The notes beneath the pieces were generated by a model. It was given only the letters and a program-made list of their open reading frames with translations, did no database searches and was not told where the DNA came from. The position numbers and the translations under genes are program-made. 5,185 nucleotides of DNA from positions 1 to 5,185 of the forward strand of contig JAUYTA010000982.1 in assembly GCA_030695265.1 (NCBI GenBank), written 5' to 3'. Origin of the DNA: Bacteroidota bacterium (lineage in GTDB: Bacteria > Bacteroidota > Bacteroidia > Bacteroidales > Prolixibacteraceae). This document shows, one piece after another, positions 1-5,185 of this stretch (position 1 is the first letter of the stretch; every line of letters begins with the position of its first letter).

Positions 1-719
1 CCAACAGCGATGTATGGATATATGCTGTCGAAATTCAAACTAAATGAAGGAACTGATGCTACTAAAATCATCAAGATTACCGAGGCAATAATTGTAAATG
101 GTGCTCCAATATTTCGCATCATTTCTTTATAACTCACACCGCTTGTCACACGTTCAGTTTCCGGAATTTTCTGTCCGAAAAACAAAAAACCATATATTAC
201 CAATGGAATAAATAAAAGACTCACCAATACTTCCCAGCGCAGATCAAGCATATCCATTACGAACCACGCCAATACACCTCCAATTACAATTCCACCCGGA
301 AACCAAACATGGAACCGGTTCAGCATTTTTGTCTTGTTATTGGGGAATAATGTAGCAACAAGAGGATTACATGCTGCTTCGACACTGCCATTTCCAAAAC
401 CAATAAAAACATTGGCGATAAATAATGAAGTCATGTCTTTGGCTAAAAGTAACAGCACAATACCAATGAAATGCATACCAAATGCCATCCAAACAATAGT
501 TCTGGTTTTTACGATGTCAATAATAAAGCCACCAGCAAACATGGCAATGGCAAAGCCCCAAAAAGCAGGCCCAAAAGCATATCCGATTTGCTCTTTGGTT
601 AATCCGTACTCCGTATTAAAAACACCCTCGATTTTTGCCCTGATCGCAAAGGTAATGGCAGTAACCAATAGTGCCAGACAAGCTGCAATAAATAGTCTTT
701 TTTGATTTACATTTTCCAT
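1..719 (-). CDS. MFS transporter, N-terminal 239 residues (cut by left edge)
   Basis: This is an inner-membrane major facilitator superfamily permease; its substrate cannot be told from this fragment. Translation from the ATG at 719-717 begins MENVNQKRLFIAA and stays open to the window edge. Hydrophobic helices lie at about residues 9-27, 45-69, 75-92, 97-120, 137-155, 163-182 and 205-221, which are the first six helices and the start of the C-terminal half. The loop after helix 2 has a degenerate MFS motif A (GGFIIDIVKTR, 63-73). GNGSVEAACNPLVATLFP (109-126) and VWFPGGIVIGG (138-148) resemble conserved stretches of Bacteroidota sugar-type MFS permeases, some of which are FucP-like. Family members are usually about 400 residues, so roughly 40% is missing. 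The upstream sequence has no Shine-Dalgarno, but the start sits directly before the first helix and no better one exists. MFS membership is firm; sugar transport is only a guess. Confidence 0.9.
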   Translation of the reverse strand, partial: MENVNQKRLFIAACLALLVTAITFAIRAKIEGVFNTEYGLTKEQIGYAFGPAFWGFAIAMFAGGFIIDIVKTRTIVWMAFGMHFIGIVLLLLAKDMTSLFIANVFIGFGNGSVEAACNPLVATLFPNNKTKMLNRFHVWFPGGIVIGGVLAWFVMDMLDLRWEVLVSLLFIPLVIYGFLFFGQKIPETERVTSGVSYKEMMRNIGAPFTIIASVILMILVASVPSFSLNFDSIYPYIAV

Positions 720-770
720 AAGTTTCAATTTTCGATGGTTAATAATTTGTGATTGAGTTTTGTTAGTTTG

Positions 771-802
771 TAAATATAGAAAATCAGAACAGAATATACC
801 AG
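771..802 (-). promoter_or_regulatory. Candidate sigma-A type promoter for the MFS gene
   Basis: Read on the minus strand, TATATTTA (778-771) matches seven of eight positions of the Bacteroidota -7 consensus TAnnTTTG. It lies about 50 bases before the MFS start. A poor -33 candidate, CTGG (802-799), sits 20 bases upstream, and the consensus there is TTTG. An A/T tract (810-830) lies further upstream. The region is very AT-rich, so a chance match is quite possible. Confidence 0.25.
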
Positions 803-858
803 TAGCCAATAAAAAAAAATATAATTTTTGAAATTGTTTTTTGAGATTATTGTGTGAG

Positions 859-900
859 TACTTGCTATAAACAAGTATAGCCCGATTGAAAATCGAGCTA
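859..900. repeat. REP-like double palindrome
   Basis: Two hairpins lie side by side. The first pairs TACTTG (859-864) with CAAGTA (872-877) across a 7-base loop. The second pairs TAGCCCGATT (878-887) with AATCGAGCTA (891-900) across GAA. Its only mismatch, C882/A896, becomes a U-G wobble if the minus strand is transcribed. A competing stem, CTATA (865-869) with TATAG (876-880), overlaps both. There is no U-tract, so it is not a canonical terminator. Compact intergenic palindromes of this type are characteristic of REP elements, which are mobilised by Y1 (RAYT-type) transposases. No such transposase is in the window, and copy number cannot be judged from one copy. Confidence 0.5.
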
Positions 901-936
901 AGGATATGAGTTGATATGTATAACAATTTAATTCTA

Positions 937-953
937 AAAACCGGAATGGTTTT
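937..953 (-). terminator. Weak terminator-like hairpin after the TPR gene
   Basis: On the minus strand AAAACC and GGTTTT form a 6-bp stem around a 5-base loop. A T follows directly, so five Ts in a row end the structure, about 85-100 bases past the stop of the repeat/TM/TPR gene. It is on the right side and orientation for an intrinsic terminator, but the stem is short and low in GC, and the U-run is mostly part of the stem. Confidence 0.25.
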
Positions 954-1037
954 CGTACTTGAAATTAGATAAACTGAACAGGGATAACTAAGAACAAGTA
1001 TTAAAACCGAATTGCGAACGAACAGAACGTATGTTTT

Positions 1038-2564
1038 TTAGATATTATTTTTCATTTTACGAAGGATGGCCAAAGCTTTTTGCTGATAGAATCCCTGGGT
1101 ATTGGCTATTTTCCTGAATTGTTTGATTGCTTTTTTGTTTTCATTTGTCTGGAGATAGCACAATCCGATGTACCAGTCTGCCTGCTCAACGAAAAGGTTG
1201 TCTTTATCGGTAACAACTGCTTCGTATTCCTTGATTGCATTCTGGTATTTTCCTAATTCCTGAAAGGACACGCCGGAATAAAAATGGCCAACCGTATTGT
1301 TTTGATCCTTCGAAATCACTTCCTGCAATAAATTTAGCGCCGATTCATAATCTTTACTTTCAAACTTTTGCAGTGCAAGGGTCAGCGTTTGGTCGGCAAT
1401 TGTATTTGATGACCGTGATATGCCGGTAGTTTCATATTTTGCATAGAACTTCTGATAGATGTCCCCTTCATTTGAATAATGGGAAAGCAAGGCAGTTAAT
1501 CCCATCAGCAGGATCAGTGAAGCTGCCACTACTGATATTGCAAGCTTTCTTGGCCTGAATTTTAAAGTAATCGACCTTTCAGAAAGTTTTTCTTTTATAT
1601 TTTCATCCGAGATGTTCCTGAGCTTGTTCCTCAGTTGCATGATGTCCTTTTCCTTCAGCGCGTTGTCTATGTTTTTTATTAGCTCAATTTCAGCGTAAAG
1701 GGCTTTGTTATCGGCTAATTCGGATTCAAATGCTGCCATTCCCGATTCCGATAGTTCATTGTACAGGTAGCCTTCAATTTCTTCAATTCTGGCCGATGGC
1801 TGTATTTCAGATTTCTGAATTTCCTGAAGGGAAGCTCTGAGATCTATAATGTCGTTTTCTGCGCAGGCAAAGTCAATATCTTTAAATAATTGAACATCAA
1901 TTGCCAGGCTGGTGTTAAATTCAAGATCTTCTTCGAAACCGGTTCTTTGTTCCATGTCCATCTGATCGTAAACATAGGTGTCGATTTCTTCCAGTGAGCG
2001 GGAATGTTCCGGCATACCGGCGGCAATTTGTTTCAGGTTTGCCCTGAGGTCCAGCAGGTCAGTTTCCCCGATTGCATTTTGAATGTCCTCAAACAGAGCG
2101 TTTTCAAATGGCGAATACGATTCATGATCTTGTGATGAACTTTGTTCGTTTTGTTCTTTGTAGAACTGGTAAATGTTTTCTTTTGCGGCAACAATGTGCT
2201 GATAAAGATGAATTTTCGGGAAAGAATGGGTGAAATTGATAAGGTCTTCAGCGTTTACTCTATTGCTGAAATTGTTTGCAGACGATAATTCTTCGGCCAG
2301 TCCGAAATTGAAAGCATCGGAAAAAATGTATTCTTCAGAATTTTTTGCAATTCTTTGATTTGCAGTAATTGAGTTCAGTTTTTCTCTAAGGCTTACAATG
2401 TCCTTTTCCTGAACAGCTTGCTGTACATCAATGTGAAGGTTCATTTCTTCTGTCAAGTCTGAATTGAACGTCATTTCGAGTTCTAATTCACTTAACTCCG
2501 GTTGGCTCAACTCGTTGTTAAGGTACTTGTCAATTGTTTCAAAATATTCAGATCTGCGTATCAT
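1038..2564 (-). CDS. Membrane TPR protein with tandem anti-sigma-like N-terminal repeats (508 aa)
   Basis: The N-terminal two thirds is acidic, helical and repetitive. Clear copies of a ~58-residue unit lie at 9-66, 192-249 and 261-318, with a degenerate or expanded copy at about 76-180. Each opens like I(D/E)xYLxxELS with acidic helices and ends with a D(I/L)xxLRxxLxxI motif (55-66, 169-180, 238-249, 307-318). This opening recalls the YLdGeLs...FE..L pattern of cytosolic anti-sigma domains, but no zinc ligands (HxxxCxxC) are visible. A single helix at 341-361 follows basic residues (KFRPRK), which predicts the repeats in the cytoplasm and the C-terminus in the periplasm. About three TPRs follow at 391-496, with typical A/G/Y/A spacing. 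I chose the ATG at 2564; an in-frame GTG at 2603 would add 13 residues of poor quality. The role is probably a signalling scaffold or sigma-factor regulator (inference). It lies 148 bases downstream of the GG-peptide gene on the same strand. No standard gene name is recognised. Confidence 0.85.
   Translation of the reverse strand: MIRRSEYFETIDKYLNNELSQPELSELELEMTFNSDLTEEMNLHIDVQQAVQEKDIVSLREKLNSITANQRIAKNSEEYIFSDAFNFGLAEELSSANNFSNRVNAEDLINFTHSFPKIHLYQHIVAAKENIYQFYKEQNEQSSSQDHESYSPFENALFEDIQNAIGETDLLDLRANLKQIAAGMPEHSRSLEEIDTYVYDQMDMEQRTGFEEDLEFNTSLAIDVQLFKDIDFACAENDIIDLRASLQEIQKSEIQPSARIEEIEGYLYNELSESGMAAFESELADNKALYAEIELIKNIDNALKEKDIMQLRNKLRNISDENIKEKLSERSITLKFRPRKLAISVVAASLILLMGLTALLSHYSNEGDIYQKFYAKYETTGISRSSNTIADQTLTLALQKFESKDYESALNLLQEVISKDQNNTVGHFYSGVSFQELGKYQNAIKEYEAVVTDKDNLFVEQADWYIGLCYLQTNENKKAIKQFRKIANTQGFYQQKALAILRKMKNNI
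1611..2540 (-). repeat. Protein-level tandem repeats in the TPR membrane protein
   Basis: The span covers units at 2540-2367, a degenerate one ending at 2025, then 1991-1818 and 1784-1611. The end motifs align as EKDIVSLREKLNSI, ETDLLDLRANLKQI, ENDIIDLRASLQEI and EKDIMQLRNKLRNI. The starts align as TIDKYLNNELS, EIDTYVYDQMD and EIEGYLYNELS. The DNA copies differ widely, so this is an old internal duplication kept by selection on protein structure rather than a recent DNA repeat. Confidence 0.75.
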
Positions 2565-2590
2565 CTTGCAGTAAATTAATGTGTTATAAA

Positions 2591-2657
2591 GCCCAACGGG
2601 CACTCTACTTGTTTTTAAAGTTCACACTATTTCCACCAGCAAACCTACCGGTTTGTT
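2591..2657 (-). other. Two hairpins in the leader between the peptide and TPR genes
   Basis: In transcript orientation AACAAACC (2657-2650) pairs with GGTTTGCT (2645-2638) around a 4-base loop, with one G-U pair. Further on, GCCC (2601-2598) pairs with GGGC (2594-2591) around GTT and is followed by TTTAT, 27 bases before the ATG of the TPR gene. Neither is a good terminator. They could pause, attenuate or stabilise a shared transcript, or they may be chance. The rest of 2565-2712 has no visible gene. Confidence 0.3.
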
Positions 2658-2712
2658 TAAAACGGGAAACGAATGACAATAAAATTGAAAGCTAAAAAAA
2701 GGTTAAAGGAGA

Positions 2713-2841
2713 TTATTCTAAATCAGCATAAGCATCTTCTGGTTTTCCACCTTTAATTGAAAAAAGTTCTTCTGAAGTTAAAACGTCGAAAGAGAAGTTG
2801 CTGAAATTTTTTGATTCGTTGTTCGCGATTAAAGTTTTCAT
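2713..2841 (-). CDS. Double-glycine leader peptide, 42 aa
   Basis: This small gene starts at ATG 2841-2839 and ends with TAA at 2715-2713. The protein opens MKTLIANNESKNFSNFS and continues to FDVLTSEELFSIKGG, where GG is at residues 31-32, leaving the tail KPEDAYADLE. The spacing L21-(4)-L26-(2)-I29-K-G-G fits the amphipathic leader of bacteriocin and peptide-pheromone precursors (pattern LxxxELxxIxGG). In that class a C39-peptidase ABC exporter cuts after GG. The tail is short, acidic and has no Cys, Ser or Thr, so a lantibiotic, a sactipeptide or a membrane-active bacteriocin is unlikely; a signal or a recognition tag is more plausible (inference). The start is preceded by an A-rich stretch (AAAACCAAAAGTA) typical of Bacteroidota translation starts. 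It lies at the head of the minus-strand unit with the TPR membrane gene. No exporter gene is in the window. Coding is supported by the motif and by a clean frame with a sensible start and stop, but not by homology. Confidence 0.8.
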   Translation of the reverse strand: MKTLIANNESKNFSNFSFDVLTSEELFSIKGGKPEDAYADLE

Positions 2842-2887
2842 TACTTTTGGTTTTAATGATTAATACTGGTTCTTAATTATCCTTGTT

Positions 2888-2923
2888 CAAGTGTTTATTC
2901 CGAAAAAGGACAAAAGGTAACCC
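2888..2923 (-). promoter_or_regulatory. Candidate ECF-type promoter for the GG-peptide gene
   Basis: On the minus strand GGGTTACC (2923-2916) stands out as a GC-rich block in a very AT-rich gap. It is followed by a pyrimidine-rich spacer and AATAAAC (2899-2893) about 16 bases further on, and it lies about 75 bases before the peptide ATG. A G-rich -35 ending in an AAC/ACC-like core, with a loose -10, is the general form of ECF sigma promoters. It does not fit the housekeeping TAnnTTTG form. The -10 and the transcription start are guesses. The same 138-bp gap must also carry the CHAT promoter on the plus strand, where only weak TAnnTTTG-like boxes (such as TAAATTTT at 2958-2965) are visible. 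Confidence 0.35.
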
Positions 2924-2979
2924 TCGAAAATGAATTATTTTTTAAATAAATTGAAGATAAATTTTACTAATATTGTATT

Positions 2980-5185
2980 GTGTTGAAAATCAATGTATTA
3001 AAATATTTAAAAAACAAGCTTTTTTTTCTTGTTCTGGTTGTTCAAATCCTATTTTATTCCTCGGGGTATTCTCAAAAGCCAGAATCATTTGTTCAGGATA
3101 GTCTATTTTCCGTCGAGCTTGTACAAAAAGGTATTGCTTCAGGAAGGCTAGGCGATTTTGATGAAGCATTGTTGTATTTTAATCAATTGTACAAACATCG
3201 GGAAAAGATGTTTGGCCACGATAGCTATAGGCTGGCGTCTTCTTTGATTAACATGGGTATTCAATATAAAAATCTGGGAAATCTTGATAAAGCAATCGAA
3301 ACTTACCAAAAGGCAGAATTGTTATACATTAAAGAGTATGGTTATAATTATTCCGGATTAGGCATTATTTATACCAATATTGGAAACATATATCGGTTGA
3401 GCGGGGATTATAATAAAGCTTTGGAATATCATCAAAATGCATATCGTGTTTTACAAAATGATATTATCCGATTTAATGAAATTTTCCAGATATCAAAGTT
3501 TAATATTGCCGAAACCCAATTTAAGCTTGGAAATAACAAAGAAGTAATCGATTTTGTAGAATTAAATTTAAAAACGACTTTATCTCGATTAATACCCAGA
3601 TTATACGATTTAATTGCTTTGGCTTACCGCAATGAAGGGCAGTTTGACCTTTCTGAGAAGTATTATTTATTGGCAATTAAAAGCTGGATTGACTTATACG
3701 GAGAATCTAATGTTGAATTGATAGATGAATACCTGGCATATTCAGCCTTACTTCTTTCGAAGAAAGATTTTGAGAAGGCATATACTTATTCAAGCACGGC
3801 ACAAACCATTGTCCTGAATTTTTTTGGAGAAAAGAGTACCGCATTTTCTCAGGTGCAATCAAATTTTGGGGATTATTATTACCTGAAGAATATTGAGGCA
3901 CAAATAATTGAAGATTTCCGGAGCCATCGAAAAAGAAACTTAAACCTGGCAATTCAATCTTACCAAAATGCAATCGTTTCGTTGGTTGATTCGTTCGACA
4001 TTAAAAATCCATTTGTTGATCCACCTTTGAAAAATGTTATTTCTGAAATTCAATTGGTTGACGCGTTTAAGAAAAAAGCATTGGCCATGGAGAAAATGGG
4101 CGATGTTTTTCAATCTGAATTTGACAACAAAAACGCTGAAAGGCATTTCATTGCAAGCTTGAGTTCTCTTACCAAGGCAACCCAGTTGATCCACCGGCTT
4201 CGGATTGGATTCGAAAATGAAGAAAGTAAATTGTTTTTTGCACGGAACCAGGAATCAACTTTTATTGATGCGATTAAGATTTCGTACAAGTTGTACAAGC
4301 AAACAAAGGATCAGCAATATGTGAATCTGGCATTTGAGTTTACCGAACGAAGCAAAGCCTCCAGTTTGCTGGCATCGTTAAAGAATGTAAAAGCCAAAGA
4401 GTTTGGAGGAATTCCGGATTCTTTGCTAAAACGGGAAGATTATCTCAAAATAAATGTGGCCAACTACACTGCAATGCTTTTTGAAGAAAACCATCAGCAA
4501 GCACCTGATTCGCAGCGTATAAATTTATTCAATTCCAAGATTTTTAAACTTAATGAGGAATATAGCCGGTTAATAAATTTCTTCGAAAAATCATATCCTG
4601 AATATTACTCATTTAAGTATGAAAATAAGATTACCGGCATCAGTGAGTTGCAGACAAGGCTTAGAGCCAGGGATGCATTGGTTGAGTTTATTGTGGACGA
4701 ACCCAAACCGGGCGATGAAAAGGGTGAACTTTACCGTTTTGTGATTACAAAAGATGCAGTTGATTTTTCGATGGAATTTATAGATCATTCCTATGAAAAG
4801 GACATCGATTTCTTATTTCAATTTTTAACAAGTCCGAATTATCTTTTCACCAAGAAGAAAGATTTTGTGCATTATTCCCTTGCCAGCTTTAGTCTGTACC
4901 AAAAACTATTAAAACCTGTTTCAGGATTAATTAAAGGGAAAGATTTAATCATTATTCCGGACGATAAACTTTCATATATTCCGTTTGATGCTTTGTTGTC
5001 TCAAATGCCCGACACGAGCAGAATGGATTTCAGGAACCTGAACTATCTGGTTCGCGATTTTGCCATTAATTACAGCTATTCAACCACTTTGTTGTTTAAT
5101 TTCCAGACTAAGAATACCAAAAGTTCTAAAAGCCTGATCGCGTTTTCTCCTCAATATTTTGTCAATGAGTCACGAACCGATAGGG
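2980..5185 (+). CDS. Exported TPR-CHAT domain protein (cut by right edge)
   Basis: At least 735 residues, open to the edge. The frame is closed by TAA at 2968-2970, and its only starts before the hydrophobic segment are GTG 2980 and TTG 2983; the next in-frame ATG falls past the signal peptide. Residues 8-31 form a signal peptide (basic YLKNK, then LFFLVLVVQILFY, likely cut after SGYS). TPRs follow, clear at about 50-83 (GDFDEALLYF), 88-121 (GNLDKAIETY), 128-160 (GDYNKALEYH) and 208-241, then less regular helices. Family marks are AFEFTERSKASSLLASL (451-467), FGGIPDSLL (475-483), YPEYYSFKY (539-547), DALVEFIV (565-572), LIIIPDDKLSYIPFDALL (656-673) and YLVRDFAINYSYS (689-701). The last three belong to the N-terminal part of CHAT, a caspase/gingipain-like peptidase fold. 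Its catalytic His-Gly and Cys motifs normally come later and are outside the window, so activity cannot be judged. It is divergent from the GG-peptide gene. The product is probably periplasmic or anchored, acting on proteins (inference). Confidence 0.92.
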   Translation, partial: MLKINVLKYLKNKLFFLVLVVQILFYSSGYSQKPESFVQDSLFSVELVQKGIASGRLGDFDEALLYFNQLYKHREKMFGHDSYRLASSLINMGIQYKNLGNLDKAIETYQKAELLYIKEYGYNYSGLGIIYTNIGNIYRLSGDYNKALEYHQNAYRVLQNDIIRFNEIFQISKFNIAETQFKLGNNKEVIDFVELNLKTTLSRLIPRLYDLIALAYRNEGQFDLSEKYYLLAIKSWIDLYGESNVELIDEYLAYSALLLSKKDFEKAYTYSSTAQTIVLNFFGEKSTAFSQVQSNFGDYYYLKNIEAQIIEDFRSHRKRNLNLAIQSYQNAIVSLVDSFDIKNPFVDPPLKNVISEIQLVDAFKKKALAMEKMGDVFQSEFDNKNAERHFIASLSSLTKATQLIHRLRIGFENEESKLFFARNQESTFIDAIKISYKLYKQTKDQQYVNLAFEFTERSKASSLLASLKNVKAKEFGGIPDSLLKREDYLKINVANYTAMLFEENHQQAPDSQRINLFNSKIFKLNEEYSRLINFFEKSYPEYYSFKYENKITGISELQTRLRARDALVEFIVDEPKPGDEKGELYRFVITKDAVDFSMEFIDHSYEKDIDFLFQFLTSPNYLFTKKKDFVHYSLASFSLYQKLLKPVSGLIKGKDLIIIPDDKLSYIPFDALLSQMPDTSRMDFRNLNYLVRDFAINYSYSTTLLFNFQTKNTKSSKSLIAFSPQYFVNESRTDR

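Larger units (their letters stand above)
720..1037. other. Non-coding gap between the MFS and TPR genes
   Basis: No convincing coding frame was found on either strand. The gap holds the candidate MFS promoter (771-802), an A-tract at 811-819, the REP-like double palindrome (859-900) and a weak hairpin (937-953). The remainder, about 960-1037, shows nothing recognisable apart from loosely repeated AACG/GAAC words near 1015-1029. The length and the palindrome suggest that the MFS gene is a separate transcription unit from the TPR gene upstream of it. Confidence 0.6.

Noticed and set aside
334..705. Plus-strand open frame of 123 codons antisense to the MFS gene
   Set aside because: The minus-strand frame gives a clear MFS protein with helices and family motifs. 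The plus frame has no recognisable features and exists only as its antisense shadow.
859..1001. TACTTG/CAAGTA words at 859, 872, 956 and 995 as a set of operator half-sites
   Set aside because: The same hexamer also occurs at 2524 and 2606, including inside a gene, so it is not specific enough. Only the close pair at 859-877 forms a plausible hairpin.
720..1037. CRISPR array, tRNA or other structured RNA in the largest gap
   Set aside because: No regularly spaced repeats and no cloverleaf arms with a CCA-type acceptor end are visible; only the palindromes described above are seen.
1235..1429. Plus-strand short open frame inside the TPR gene
   Set aside because: It lies opposite the well-formed TPR region of the 508-residue protein and encodes a composition with no domain or motif.
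2565..2603. GTG start at 2603 for the TPR membrane protein
   Set aside because: The added 13 residues (including YNTLIYCK) show no helix or repeat pattern, the GTG lies inside a small hairpin, and the ATG at 2564 directly precedes the first repeat.
3707..4298. Three overlapping minus-strand open frames under the CHAT gene
   Set aside because: The plus frame is continuous through them with TPR and CHAT family sequence. The minus frames overlap each other and show no motifs.

Overview
The window is 5.2 kb of AT-rich DNA, almost certainly from a Bacteroidota bacterium. The reasons are the family types (a Bacteroidota-style MFS permease, an exported TPR-CHAT protein, a TPR/membrane protein with anti-sigma-like repeats, and a Gly-Gly leader peptide), A-rich translation starts without a clear Shine-Dalgarno, and the base composition. 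A Marinilabiliales/Prolixibacteraceae-like host is a guess only.

Layout from left to right. Positions 1-719 (minus) hold the N-terminal 239 residues of an MFS transporter cut by the left edge. Positions 720-1037 are non-coding and hold a compact palindromic, REP-like element (859-900) and a weak terminator-like hairpin (937-953). Positions 1038-2564 (minus) encode a 508-residue protein: three clear copies and one degenerate copy of an anti-sigma-like helical unit, then one transmembrane helix, then about three TPRs. Positions 2713-2841 (minus) encode a 42-residue peptide with a textbook double-glycine leader and a 10-residue acidic tail. Positions 2842-2979 are a divergent control region with a GGGTTACC element. 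From 2980 to the right edge (plus), a TPR protein with a signal peptide leads into a CHAT (caspase-like peptidase) domain whose catalytic His and Cys lie beyond the window.

How the genes may work together (inference): the peptide gene and the repeat/TM/TPR gene are in line on the minus strand, and the CHAT gene is transcribed away from the same 138-bp control region. The set looks like a signalling or effector cassette made of a small processed peptide, a membrane-anchored regulator and an exported protease. An ECF sigma factor gene would be expected nearby, but none is in the window. The MFS gene is probably an unrelated neighbour, separated by the REP-like element.
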